Source: DASXKD01 sp963734725 (GTDB lineage Bacteria > Actinomycetota > Actinomycetes > Streptosporangiales > Streptosporangiaceae). Taken from it: a stretch of DNA of 64,000 nucleotides. Of this stretch, positions 1 through 8,952 are shown one piece after another; the first letter of the stretch is position 1; each line of letters starts with the position of its first letter. A model generated the notes under the pieces. It worked only from the letters and a program-made list of their open reading frames with translations, did no database searches and was not told the origin of the DNA. The translations under genes and the position numbers were made by a program. The DNA lies in contig CAVTIX010000024.1 of NCBI GenBank assembly GCA_963734725.1, positions 1-64,000 of the forward strand, written 5' to 3'.

Positions 1-86
1 TTTATGTAGCCTTGGACCCGTACGTATTGCTGTCGGCCGAACTTGTCCGCGACACCGTGGACGCCCTGCTGGGCGTCGCACTCTGA
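1..86 (+). CDS. 3' end of an unidentified protein (partial)
   Basis: A frame open from the window edge reads 27 codons (starting YVALDPYVLL and ending in DALLGVAL) to a TGA at 84-86. Codon third positions are GC-rich as in the neighbouring genes, and the amphipathic Leu/Val/Ala pattern looks like a C-terminal helix. The piece is too short to assign to a family, and its start lies outside the window. It could be a chance open frame. Confidence 0.4.
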   Translation, partial: YVALDPYVLLSAELVRDTVDALLGVAL

Positions 87-162
87 GGCGCACCGGAGCA
101 GCATCGCGCCGGTGTCAGCACATGGCAGGCCGTGCGCCTTGTCAATGCGGCCTCACTAGGCG

Positions 163-198
163 GTGGACAATGCGCGCCATCATGCGCACTTTGTCCAC
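163..198. promoter_or_regulatory. imperfect inverted repeat before the DUF4192 gene
   Basis: GTGGACAA-TGCGC at 163-175 is mirrored by GCGCA-(ct)-TTGTCCAC at 184-198, separated by 8 bases. It lies between the upstream stop (86) and the presumed DUF4192 start (250). It could be a terminator stem for the upstream gene (no T-tract follows) or an operator. The remainder of 87-249 shows nothing recognisable. Confidence 0.4.
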
Positions 199-249
199 AG
201 GGGCTGGCAAGGTCTCGCGTCCGTTCTTTCGGCGCATGAGCCTGGGTCC

Positions 250-1673
250 ATGGAAACCGCCCAGCCCTCGCCAGATCACAGTCCCGTCGTTCCGCCGCCC
301 GCAGACTTAGGGCCGCCGTCTGCAGACCAGGGCCCGTCGCCCGCGGACTCAGGCCCGTCGCCCGCAGATTCAGGTCGGCCGCCCGAAGGTTTCGGGCCGC
401 CGTCTGCAGACCCGAGCCCGCCGCCCCCGGATCCTGGCCCGCCATCCGGGTGGGGGAACGCCAGCCCGCGGCCCCAGCCGGACTCGGACCTGTCCCGCGT
501 CCGGGTCAGCGGACCTGCCGACATTCTCGCGGTGGTGCCGCACCTGCTCGGGTTCCATCCACAACTGAGCTTCGTGGTGATCGGGCCGGCGGCCCGCGCC
601 GACGGGTGGAAATCGGGTTCCGGTATGACCTGCCCGACCCGCCGGGCGCCGAAGCAGCGGCCGAGGTCGCGGATCACGCGGTGGCGGTGCTTGCGCAGCG
701 CGGGTCCACCACCGTGATCGGGATCGGATATGGCCCCGGCCGGCTGGTCACCCCGGTCGCGGATGCGTTCGCCGTCGCAGCACGGCGGCGCCGCCTTGAG
801 ATACGCGAGCTTCTCCGGGTCGAAGACAGCCGGTACTGGTCATACCTCTGTGCCAACCCTGCGTGCTGCCCCGCTGATGGGACGGTCTTCGACTACCCGT
901 CCCACCCGGCGGCCGCCGCCATGACCGTGGCCGGGCTCGCCGCCTACCCAGATCGCGACGCGGTCGCCGCCACCCTGGCCCCGCTGACCGGCGCGGCAGC
1001 AAGGTCCATGGACCAGGCCATCGAGCGAGCTTGCGTGATGGCGCAGTCGCTGATGGACCGGGCGCAGCGCAAGGGGCCCGGCAATCCGCTGCGGCTGGTG
1101 ATCAGCCAAGGCAGGCGCGCGGTGCGGGAGGCGATCGGTGTGTACCGTGGCGGCGGACGGATCACCGACGCGGACACCTTCGCCTGGCTGGCCGTCAGCC
1201 TGGTGCACCTCGCCGTGCGTGATGACGCGTGGGCGCGCATGGTCCCCGAGCACCGCCAGGCGCACCTGGCGCTGTGGGCCGACATCGTCCGCAGGGCCGA
1301 CGGCCCGTGGCTGCCCGCTCCCGCCTCGCTGCTCGCCTTCACCGCGTGGCAGGCCGGCGACGGCACGCTCGCCAACATCGCTCTTGACCGGGCCCTGACC
1401 GCCGACCCCGGCTACTCCATGGCACTGTTGCTGCGCGACATACTCGCCGCCGGGGTGCCTCCGGCACAGGCGCGGCTGCCGATGACGCCAGAGGAGGTTG
1501 CGGAGAGCTACGAGCGCGCCGAGGCGCCCGCTCCGCCCGCGCCGAGGCGGACCGGGAAGCGGCGGACGGCGCCACGCAAACGGACGGCTCAGGGGGCGGC
1601 GGACGGCTCAGGGGGAGCGGCGGACGGCTCAGGGGGAGCGGCGAACGGCCTTGGGGGAGGAGCGACCGGGTGA
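250..1673 (+). pseudogene. DUF4192 family protein, frameshifted
   Basis: This is the actinobacterial DUF4192 family, whose function is not established. The N-terminal half is read in one frame: a Pro/Ser/Asp-rich low-complexity leader with GPSPADS-type repeats (residues ~15-80), then the family opening VSGPADILAVVPHLLGFHPQ. Near 595-605 the homologous sequence passes into the -1 frame (VEIGFRYDLPDP) and continues to the stop at 1673, including the conserved GPGNPLRLVISQGRR-type middle and DPGYSMALLL near the end. One missing base restores a single protein of about 475 residues. Read alone, the downstream frame lacks the conserved N-terminus, so it is probably not a gene on its own. The C-terminus carries GGAADGS repeats. 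The ATG at 250 is the presumed start because it opens just before the low-complexity leader; no good ribosome site is seen. Confidence 0.7.
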
Positions 1674-1854
1674 CTCGCCCCCGCGGCGGGCGGATCCCGG
1701 TGGCTGACCGGCGCAAGTTACCCCACGGTAGACTCTGTCCGCCTTGACCTGGGTGATGGGAACTTGCCGCTCTGGGCCAGGCGCGGTAATCCTCGATGCA
1801 GAACCAGGCCCGTGCAGAGCAGGGCCACGCTTGTGACAGAAGGGAGAGGTGGCA

Positions 1855-1871
1855 TGACACCCCCTGTGTCA
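1855..1871 (-). terminator. short hairpin just after the IS110 transposase
   Basis: TGACAC-cccct-GTGTCA is a perfect 6 bp stem placed 3 bases past the transposase stop on the minus strand. There is no U-tract, so it may instead be part of the right end of the element. The rest of the 201 bp between the DUF4192 stop and the transposase shows no gene. Confidence 0.4.
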
Positions 1872-1874
1872 ACC

Positions 1875-3086
1875 TCAGGCGGCAATCGGTTCGGTGAGGG
1901 CTGCTGCGGCACCGTGTTTGGCGGGGTCATAGGGCGTGCCGTCGAGCCAGCAGCGCCAGATGACGCGGATCCAGGCGCGGGCGAGGATGCGCACGGCGTG
2001 GGGGTGGTCTTTGCCGCTGGCGCGGGCGTTGTTGTAGATCTTCGCGGCCCAGGGGCTGGCGTGCCGGCTGTTGTCGGCGAAGATGGTCATCGCGCGCCGG
2101 AACCGTTTGTTGCAGGCCCAGCGGAAGTGGACGGCCCGGTGCTTGCCGGACTCCTTGGTGACCGGCGTGCACCCGGCCAGGGCGGCCACGGAGTCGGGGT
2201 GCTCGTAGGCTTGCCGGGCATCGCCCCACTCGGCGAGCATCTGGGCGGCGTTGATCTGACCCGACCTTGGCAGCGACGTGAAGATCTCGCCGTCCGGATG
2301 CTCCCCGAGGCGGGCGGCGGCCGACCGGTCGAGGTTCTTGACCGAGGTGTTGAGCGCCGTGAGCACGGCGACCAGCGCCAGGACGGCATCCCCCAGCGCG
2401 CTGGTGAGGGCCTGGCCGGATGTGCCTGCCGGGGCGGAGCGGAGCCGTGCGAGCAGTTCGGCGGCGGGCCTGCGGCCGGAGTAGCCGTGGGCGGCGCAGA
2501 ACGCCGTGAGGCGCTTTTCGCCGAGGTGGGCGGCCGAGGCCGGAGTCGGGTAGCGGGTCAGGAACGCCAGGCTTATCGGCGACTCGACGTCGGCGAAGAT
2601 GGCCTGCGCGCCGGGCCAGCTGGCCTCCAGCAGCGCCGAGAGCTGGTTGGTGGCCGCGACTCGCATGTCGACCAGATCGCTGCGGGTGCGCACCACGGTG
2701 CGCAGTGCCTGGGTCTCGCCGGAGTAGGGGGCCACGGCTTGCAGCCGGTGGCGGCGCAGCCGCAGGTGCTCGGCGATCACCGCAGCGTCCCCCGCATCGG
2801 ACTTGGCGCCCGACAGCACCTCGCCTTCACGCCAGGTCTTGATCGCGTTCGGGCTCACCGGCGCCACCGGGTGGCCGGCCTCCAGCAGCAGGTCGACCAG
2901 GCGGCCGTTCGGCCGCTCGATCGCGATCGGCATAGCGGCCGGGTCTCCGTACCTGGCCAGGCGGCGGATCAGCTGGGCGATCCCCTCCGCGCTGTGCTGG
3001 ATGGTGAACTCCGCCGCGATCTTCCCGGCGGCGTCCATCACGCACACGGCATGGGTGCTGGCGGCCCAGTCGATCCCCGTGAACAT
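1875..3086 (-). CDS. IS110-family transposase (DEDD recombinase)
   Basis: IS110 enzymes catalyse RNA-guided recombination using an N-terminal RuvC-like DEDD domain and a C-terminal domain carrying a serine. Visible here are GIDWAAS (first Asp), IERPNG (Glu), and KSDAGDA (two Asp) in the first ~120 residues. In the C-terminal domain, AGCTPVTKESGKHR holds the presumed serine nucleophile in ESG. At about 403 residues the length is normal and the frame is intact. I chose the start at MFTGIDWA; the frame is open nine codons further, to 3113. Family knowledge says the non-coding end upstream of the ORF (here 3114-3340) encodes the guide (bridge) RNA. The element separates the DUF4192 gene from the fatty-acid methylation pair. 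Confidence 0.93.
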   Translation of the reverse strand: MFTGIDWAASTHAVCVMDAAGKIAAEFTIQHSAEGIAQLIRRLARYGDPAAMPIAIERPNGRLVDLLLEAGHPVAPVSPNAIKTWREGEVLSGAKSDAGDAAVIAEHLRLRRHRLQAVAPYSGETQALRTVVRTRSDLVDMRVAATNQLSALLEASWPGAQAIFADVESPISLAFLTRYPTPASAAHLGEKRLTAFCAAHGYSGRRPAAELLARLRSAPAGTSGQALTSALGDAVLALVAVLTALNTSVKNLDRSAAARLGEHPDGEIFTSLPRSGQINAAQMLAEWGDARQAYEHPDSVAALAGCTPVTKESGKHRAVHFRWACNKRFRRAMTIFADNSRHASPWAAKIYNNARASGKDHPHAVRILARAWIRVIWRCWLDGTPYDPAKHGAAAALTEPIAA

Positions 3087-3113
3087 CAGTGCCTCAGGCA
3101 CGGCAAACGGCAA

Positions 3114-3340
3114 CGTGACTCCTCAAGGTGGCAGCGACGGCCCGGCGAGGAGGCCGGCTACCGGACGGTCACTAACTGGCGCTCTGCGGCGCATCCCTCT
3201 GTTGCCGGTTCGCAGCCCCGCAAGGGCCAGGGGCGGCAGTGTCATGCTGGCCGTTTTCCGGCGACCGACGCGGGCCGTCACCCCGGCCCTCGCCGAGTCC
3301 CTACAACGAGCACCCTAGTGGTGCCCATGAGGAAGATGGT
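3114..3340 (-). ncRNA. candidate IS110 bridge-RNA region
   Basis: This is the non-coding stretch upstream of the transposase on its own strand, where IS110-group elements encode the structured guide RNA. It contains short self-complementary pieces, but I cannot fold it or place the exact element boundary. The assignment rests on position and family knowledge only. Confidence 0.35.
3310..3324. repeat. GCACC-CTAGT-GGTGC stem before the tmsA-like gene
   Basis: A 5 bp stem with a 5 base loop lies just ahead of the GAGGAAG ribosome site (3330-3336). A related string, gtgccctagtg, recurs at 3339-3349 over the GTG start. It may mark the left edge of the IS110 element or its target. Confidence 0.3.
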
Positions 3341-3346
3341 GCCCTA

Positions 3347-4827
3347 GTGACCGATGCCGCAGCGGGCGCGGGACATTCCGGCGCCGCCGGCCACGCCACG
3401 GCTGCACCGGTGGTGCAACCGCCCACCGTGGTGGCGGCGGAGCACCGCGCTGCCGTCGCCGCGCTCCGCGAGTCTTATGCCGCCCTCCCCTCCGGGGCCC
3501 CGGTCCGGTTGGCCAAGCGCACCTCGAACCTGTTCCGGTTCCGCGAGCCGGCGCCTAGGGCGCCAGGCCGCCGCACGGCGCCTCGGATGGGGAGCGCAGC
3601 CGGGCTGGACGCCTCCGCGTTCGGCCAGGTGCTGCACGTCAACCCGGCGGCCCGGGCCGCCGTGGTCGGCGGCATGACCACCTACGAGGATCTTGCGGAC
3701 GCCACCCTGCCGCATGGTCTTATGCCCTTGGTCGTCCCGCAGCTCAAGACGATCACTCTCGGCGGCGCGGTCACCGGCCTCGGCATCGAATCGACCTCGC
3801 TGCGCAGCGGCCTGCCGCACGAGTCGGTCACCGCCATGGAGATCCTGACTGGGGACGGAAGAGTGGTCACGGCCACCGCCGGGGGGAGCATGCCGGGCTG
3901 TTCCGCGGCTTCCCGAACTCCTACGGCACGCTCGGTTACGCCCTGTCGCTCACCATCGAGCTTGAGCCGGTGGCGCCCTACGTGCACCTGCGGCACTTCG
4001 CCTTCACCACACCGGAGGCAGCCATGGAGGCGATCGCCCATGTCGCCGTCGAAGGCAGCCTGCACGGCCACCGGGCCGACTTCATCGACGGCACGGTGTT
4101 CGGGCTGGACGAGATCTACCTCACGGTCGGCGCCCACAGCGAGGTGGCGCCCTGGCGCAGCGACTACAACGGGCAGAACATCTACTACCAGTCGGTGCGC
4201 GGGCCACGGGAGGACTTCCTCACCATCCGCGACTACCTGTGGCGCTGGGACACCGACTGGTTCTGGTGCTCGCGGCCGTTCGGCGTGCAGCACCCGCTGA
4301 TCCGCAGGGTGTGGCCGCGCCGTTACCGGCGTTCCGACGTCTACCGGTCGCTGGTCGCCTTCGACCGCCGCCACGGGCTGTCCGGCGCTCTCGACGCCAA
4401 CCGCGGGCGCCCGCCGCGGGAGGCGGTAATCCAGGACGTGGAGATCCCGGTGGACCGCGGCGCCGCGTTCCTGCGCTTCTTCGCCGCCGAGGTGGGAATG
4501 AGCCCGGTGTGGCTGTGCCCGTTGCGCCTGCGCAGCGACAATCCCTGGCCGCTCTACCCCCTCAACCCGGGCGAGGTGTATGTGAACTTCGGCTTCTGGG
4601 GAACGGTGCCGCTGCCAGCCGGCCGCTCGGACGGGTATCACAACCGCTTGATCGAGGCGGAGGTGGCCGCGCTGGGCGGTCACAAGGGCCTGTACTCGAC
4701 ATCGTTCTACTCCGAAGAGGAGTTCTGGGCCGCCTACAACGGCCCGGCCTATGCCCGGCTCAAGAGCGCCTACGACCCCGAGGGAAGGCTGTCCGGGCTC
4801 TATGAGAAGTGCGTGCGCGGCCGGTAG
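3347..4827 (+). pseudogene. FAD-dependent oxidoreductase (TmsA/BfaA-like), frameshifted
   Basis: The protein resembles FAD-binding oxidoreductases (PCMH type) paired with cyclopropane synthase-like methyltransferases in actinobacteria. There, TmsA/BfaA reduces a 10-methylene fatty acyl chain to 10-methyl. The FAD-domain segment TITLGGAVTGLGIES is near residue 136. At 3881-3886 a run of six G breaks the frame: upstream reads VVTATAGG, and the homologous continuation EHAGLFRGFPNSYGTLGYAL is in the -1 frame and runs to the stop at 4827. A seventh G would restore one ~494-residue protein. The GTG at 3347 has GAGGAAG ten bases upstream. The methyltransferase partner starts 32 bases after the stop. 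If the lesion is real, the strain should lack reduction of the methylene intermediate; it could also be a homopolymer sequencing error. Confidence 0.75.
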
Positions 4828-4859
4828 CCACGCGCGGCAGTTAGCGAAGGGATGGCGGC

Positions 4860-6167
4860 ATGGCGCTGGCCAAGGTGTTCGAGCAGATCGCGGGGCCGGG
4901 CGCTCCGGTGGAGTTCCGGGCCTACGACGGGAGCGAGGCGGGGGTCGCGGGGGCGCCGGTGCGGATCACGATCCGCTCACCCGCCGCGTTGTCCTACATC
5001 GCCCAGGCACCAGGCGAGCTCGGGATGGCCCGCGCCTACGTCTCCGGCCATCTCGATGTGGACGGCGACATGTACACCGCGCTCGCGCGGATGGCCCAGG
5101 CGCAACGGGTGGACTTGGACCTTAGCGAACGACTCCGCGTCCTCGGCGAACTGGGCGGGCCGAAGCTGCTCTTCCCGCGGGTGCCGCCGCCCCCGCAGGA
5201 GGTGCGGATCCGGCGTCGCTGGCTTGGCGGGCTCAGACACTCCAAGCGGCGGGACGCCTCGGCCATCGCGCACCACTACGACGTCTCCAACACCTTCTAC
5301 GAGTGGGTGCTCGGGCCGTCCATGGCCTACACCTGCGCCTGTTACCCCGACGAGGACGCGACGCTGGAGCAGGCGCAGGCCTACAAGCACGAACTGGTGG
5401 CGAGGAAGCTCGCGCTGCGCCCCGGGATGCGGCTGCTGGACGTCGGCTGCGGATGGGGCGGGATGGTCCGGCACGCCGCGCGCGAGCACGGGGTCAAGGC
5501 GCTGGGGGTGACCCTGTCCGAGCAGCAGGCCGTATGGGCACAGCAGGCGATCGGGCGCGAAGGCCTGTCCGGGCTCGCCGAGGTGCGTCACCTGGACTAC
5601 CGGAATGTGACCGAGACCGGATTCGACGCCGTGAGCTCCATCGGCCTGACCGAGCACATCGGCAAGGCCCAGCTACCGGCCTACTTCTCCTTCCTGTTCG
5701 GCAAGCTCAGGCCGGGCGGCAGGCTGCTCAATCACTGCATCACGAGGCCGGACAATTCCGAGCCGGCCCGGCGGCCAGGCGGTTTCATCAACCGGTACGT
5801 GTTCCCAGACGGGGAACTCGAAGGCCCCGGCCACCTGGTCTCGGTCATGAACGGCGCGGGTTTCGAGATCCGGCACGAGGAGAACCTGCGCGAGCACTAC
5901 GCGCGGACGCTGGCGGGCTGGTGCGCCAACCTGGATGCCCACTGGGCCGAGGCTGTCGCCGAGGCCGGGCCGGGCACCGCCAGGGTGTGGCGGCTGTATA
6001 TGGCGGGCTCACGCCTCGGCTTCGAGCGCAACGTCGTCGAGCTCCACCAGATCCTCGGAGTCCGGCTGGAAGCCGACGGAAAGTCCCACATGCCGCTGCG
6101 GCCCGACTGGGAGTCCGCGCCCGCCCCGGTCACCGCCGGGCTTGGCGGCCGGGGCGGATTGCGGTAG
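4860..6167 (+). CDS. SAM-dependent fatty-acid methyltransferase (cyclopropane synthase family, TmsB/BfaB-like)
   Basis: This enzyme is expected to transfer a methyl group from S-adenosylmethionine to the double bond of an unsaturated acyl chain in membrane phospholipid. The SAM motif LLDVGCGWGG is at residues ~192-201. HHYDVSNTFYEWVLG and MAYTCACYP, typical of cyclopropane fatty-acid synthases, precede it, and GLTEHIG follows. The length of 435 residues is normal. The ATG at 4860 follows GAAGGG at 8 bases; another ATG at 4852 is out of frame. Because it follows a FAD oxidoreductase, the product is more likely 10-methyl (tuberculostearate-like) than cyclopropane. The exact product is inference. 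Confidence 0.88.
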   Translation: MALAKVFEQIAGPGAPVEFRAYDGSEAGVAGAPVRITIRSPAALSYIAQAPGELGMARAYVSGHLDVDGDMYTALARMAQAQRVDLDLSERLRVLGELGGPKLLFPRVPPPPQEVRIRRRWLGGLRHSKRRDASAIAHHYDVSNTFYEWVLGPSMAYTCACYPDEDATLEQAQAYKHELVARKLALRPGMRLLDVGCGWGGMVRHAAREHGVKALGVTLSEQQAVWAQQAIGREGLSGLAEVRHLDYRNVTETGFDAVSSIGLTEHIGKAQLPAYFSFLFGKLRPGGRLLNHCITRPDNSEPARRPGGFINRYVFPDGELEGPGHLVSVMNGAGFEIRHEENLREHYARTLAGWCANLDAHWAEAVAEAGPGTARVWRLYMAGSRLGFERNVVELHQILGVRLEADGKSHMPLRPDWESAPAPVTAGLGGRGGLR

Positions 6168-6271
6168 TCGAGCAGTCCGAGACCACCGATGATCTGGTCC
6201 GCGACATGACTGGGTAAATGAGCCCGATGGAGACCCACGTCAGACCCGCACCGCGCGGGCAACGGGTACCG

Positions 6272-6329
6272 CCACGGGAAGACCCGGCTCCCGTGGACCG
6301 GGCCAACGCCGGTGCGGCAACGCACCGGC
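6272..6329 (+). terminator. two tandem hairpins after the methyltransferase
   Basis: CCACGGGA-9 nt-TCCCGTGG (6272-6296) and GCCGGTGC-6 nt-GCACCGGC (6308-6329) are two perfect 8 bp stems in the 221 bp gap between the methyltransferase and dxr. No T-tract follows, which is common for actinobacterial terminators. They probably insulate dxr. Confidence 0.55.
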
Positions 6330-6388
6330 TGCCTGAACACAGGTGGGCCCACATTCACTCACACTTCAGGTAACGGCAGAATGACGAG

Positions 6389-7762
6389 GTGGAATCCTTG
6401 CGCTCGCGGCCCCGGGACGTGGTGCTGCTCGGCTCGACCGGCTCCGTGGGCACCCAGGCCGCCGATGTGATCCGGCGCAACCCGGGCCGGTTCCGGGTTA
6501 CCGGGCTGGCCGCCGGCGGCGGCAACCCCGACCTGCTGGCCGCGCAGGCCATCGAGTTCGGTGTCGCCGTGGTCGCCGTGGCGCAGGAGTCGGCCGTCAG
6601 CGGCGTGCGGGAGGCACTAAAAGCGCACGCTGCCCAGGCGGGCAGGCCGCGCACCGGGCCGCCGCCCACGGCTCTGACCGGGCAACGCCTGGCGCCCACG
6701 GCCCGCCCGGGGCCGTCCCCGGCCGGCGGGCACGGGCTGCCGGCCGCAGGCGGAGACAGGCGCACGCCGTTGCCCACCGTCCTGGCCGGGGCGGACGCCA
6801 TCGCCGAGGTCGCGGCCTGGCCCGCCGACGTGGTGCTCAACGCGGTCACCGGGTTCAGCGGCCTCGCCGCCACGCTGGCCGCGCTCCGGGCCGGCCGGGT
6901 GCTGGCGCTCGCCAACAAGGAGTCCCTGATCACCGGCGGGCCGCTGGTCGCTGGGCTGGCCGCCCCCGGCCAGATCGTGCCGGTGGACTCCGAGCACTCC
7001 GCGATCGCGCAGTGCCTGCGCTGCGGGAGCGAGGGAGAGGTCGCGCGGCTGGTGCTGACCGCGAGCGGTGGCCCGTTCCGCGGCCGCGACCGGGCCGAGC
7101 TGGCCGGCATCACGCCAGAGCAGGCGCTCGCCCACCCGACCTGGAACATGGGACCCGTGATCACGATCAACTCGGCCACCCTGGTGAACAAGGGGCTCGA
7201 GGTAATCGAGGCCCACCTGCTGTTCGGGCTCGGCTTTGACAAGATCAAGGTGGTCGTCCACCCGCAGTCGGTCATCCACTCCATGGTCGAATTCACCGAC
7301 GGATCCACGATCGCCCAGGCCAGCCCGCCCGACATGCGGATCCCGATCGCCCTGGCCCTGGGCTGGCCGGACCGGGTGCCGGGCGCCGCGCCGGCCATCG
7401 ACTGGACCTCCGCGCACACCTGGACCTTCGAGTCGCTGGACGAGGACGCGTTCCCCGCGGTCAGCATCGCCCGCCAGGCAGGCGAGGCGGGCGGGACCGC
7501 CCCGGCCGCTTATAACGCCGCCAACGAGGTGTGCGTGGATGCGTTCATGGCGGGCAAGCTCCCCTTCGTCGCGATCGTGGACACCGTGGCGCAGGTAGTC
7601 TCGGAGCATGATGGCCGCGCGGGGGAAGCGGTGAGCCTGGCCGACGTGCGGGCCGCTGACCGGTGGGCGCGGGCGCGGGCGACGGAGCTGGCCGCCGCCT
7701 GGGGGGAGCGCACCCATCACGCAGCGGGCGCGGCACCGAAGAGGGGAGAGACCGCCGGATGA
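6389..7762 (+). CDS. dxr: 1-deoxy-D-xylulose 5-phosphate reductoisomerase
   Basis: DXR converts 1-deoxyxylulose 5-phosphate to 2-C-methylerythritol 4-phosphate with NADPH, the committed step of the MEP isoprenoid pathway. The NADPH-binding GSTGSVG is at residues 15-21, ANKESL near 176, then the metal and substrate segment VDSEHSAI, and [11 protein letters not shown] later. At 457 residues it is longer than the usual ~400 because of a Pro/Gly-rich insertion at residues ~84-130. The start is GTG. The stop overlaps the rseP start by four bases (ATGA), so the two are translationally coupled in the conserved dxr-rseP-ispG operon. Confidence 0.96.
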   Translation: MESLRSRPRDVVLLGSTGSVGTQAADVIRRNPGRFRVTGLAAGGGNPDLLAAQAIEFGVAVVAVAQESAVSGVREALKAHAAQAGRPRTGPPPTALTGQRLAPTARPGPSPAGGHGLPAAGGDRRTPLPTVLAGADAIAEVAAWPADVVLNAVTGFSGLAATLAALRAGRVLALANKESLITGGPLVAGLAAPGQIVPVDSEHSAIAQCLRCGSEGEVARLVLTASGGPFRGRDRAELAGITPEQALAHPTWNMGPVITINSATLVNKGLEVIEAHLLFGLGFDKIKVVVHPQSVIHSMVEFTDGSTIAQASPPDMRIPIALALGWPDRVPGAAPAIDWTSAHTWTFESLDEDAFPAVSIARQAGEAGGTAPAAYNAANEVCVDAFMAGKLPFVAIVDTVAQVVSEHDGRAGEAVSLADVRAADRWARARATELAAAWGERTHHAAGAAPKRGETAG

Positions 7763-8940
7763 GCTTCTTCCTCGGCGTCGCCATCTTCATTGTGGCCCTG
7801 CTCGCGTCGATCATGCTGCACGAGGCGGGGCACTTCGCGACGGCGAAGATGTTCGGCATGAAGGCCACCCAGTTCTTCGTGGGATTCGGGCGGACGATCT
7901 GGTCGCGCCGGAAAGGCGAGACCGAGTACGGCGTCAAGGCGATCCCGGCCGGCGGTTTCGTGAAGATCGTCGGCATGACCGACCTGGAGGAAGTGGATCC
8001 GGCTGACGAGCCGCGCTCGTTCCGCAAGCAGCCGGGGTGGCAGCGGATCATCGTGCTTGCCGCCGGGTCGTTCATGCACTTCGTGCTGGCCTTCGTGCTG
8101 CTGTTCATCATCGCCGCGGGCGTCGGCCTGGAGACCGGCAGCGCCGGGACCACGGTCGGCGCGGTCGAATCGTGCGTCCCGGCCAATGTGAACCTGGGCT
8201 GTGCCAAGAGCGACCCGAAGTCACCGGCCAGCGAGGCGGGCGTCCGGGTGGGCGACAAGATCGTCACCATCGCGGGCATTCGCGTGACCTCGTGGACGCA
8301 GATGGGCAAGGCCATCCGCGCCCAGCACACCGGCAGCGCCGTCCCGGTCGTCGTGGACCGGCACGGCCAGCTGATCACGCTGCACGCCAAACTGGCCAGC
8401 CTCGCCGGCCACGGCGCCTACCTGGGGGTCTCGCCGCTGGCGGTGTTCCAGCGCGTGGGCCCGACCGGGGCCGTCTCGTACGCGGGCCACGAGTTCTGGA
8501 CGATGCTGTCCGGGTCCGCCAGCGTGGTCGCCAACCTGCCCAAGGCCATCCCCGACCTGTTCGCGAAGAACCGCGCCGACACCCCCGGCGGGCAGGTCAC
8601 CAGCGTGGTCGGCGCGGGGAACGTGACCGGCCAGGTGCTTGAGGCCCGGATCGGCTGGCAGCCCAAGGTCGGCCTGGTGCTGCTCATCATCGCGTCCCTC
8701 AACATCTTCGTGGGCGCCTTCAACCTGCTCCCGCTCCTGCCGCTCGACGGCGGGCATCTCGCCGTCGTGATCTACGAGCGAGCCAGGGCCTGGCTCGCCA
8801 GGCTGATGGGGCGGCCGGATCCAGGCCCCGTCGACTACCGGCGCCTGGTCCCCGTGAGCGTCGGCGTGTTTGCGCTGTTGGTCGGTGTAGGTTTGCTGCT
8901 GATCATGGCTGATCTCGTCAACCCGGTACACCTCCAGTGA
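7759..8940 (+). CDS. rseP: site-2 intramembrane zinc metalloprotease (RseP/Rip1 type)
   Basis: This protease cleaves membrane-bound anti-sigma factors and similar substrates within the bilayer. HEAGH, with its zinc ligands and catalytic Glu, is at residues 21-25 in the first membrane helix. A PDZ domain follows (~120-200, [14 protein letters not shown]), and [13 protein letters not shown] (~321-333) supplies the third zinc ligand. At least four hydrophobic helices are visible. The start overlaps the dxr stop, and ispG begins 12 bases after the stop. Confidence 0.94.
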   Translation: MSFFLGVAIFIVALLASIMLHEAGHFATAKMFGMKATQFFVGFGRTIWSRRKGETEYGVKAIPAGGFVKIVGMTDLEEVDPADEPRSFRKQPGWQRIIVLAAGSFMHFVLAFVLLFIIAAGVGLETGSAGTTVGAVESCVPANVNLGCAKSDPKSPASEAGVRVGDKIVTIAGIRVTSWTQMGKAIRAQHTGSAVPVVVDRHGQLITLHAKLASLAGHGAYLGVSPLAVFQRVGPTGAVSYAGHEFWTMLSGSASVVANLPKAIPDLFAKNRADTPGGQVTSVVGAGNVTGQVLEARIGWQPKVGLVLLIIASLNIFVGAFNLLPLLPLDGGHLAVVIYERARAWLARLMGRPDPGPVDYRRLVPVSVGVFALLVGVGLLLIMADLVNPVHLQ

Positions 8941-8952
8941 GGCACTGAGCAG

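Noticed and set aside
301..440. Short repeats resembling a CRISPR array
   Set aside because: They are in-frame Pro/Ser/Ala codon repeats of the DUF4192 leader, with no uniform spacers.
3881..3886. Programmed -1 frameshifting at the G6 run
   Set aside because: No X-XXY-YYZ slippery heptamer with a clear downstream stem was seen, and the family is normally one frame. Error or mutation is simpler.
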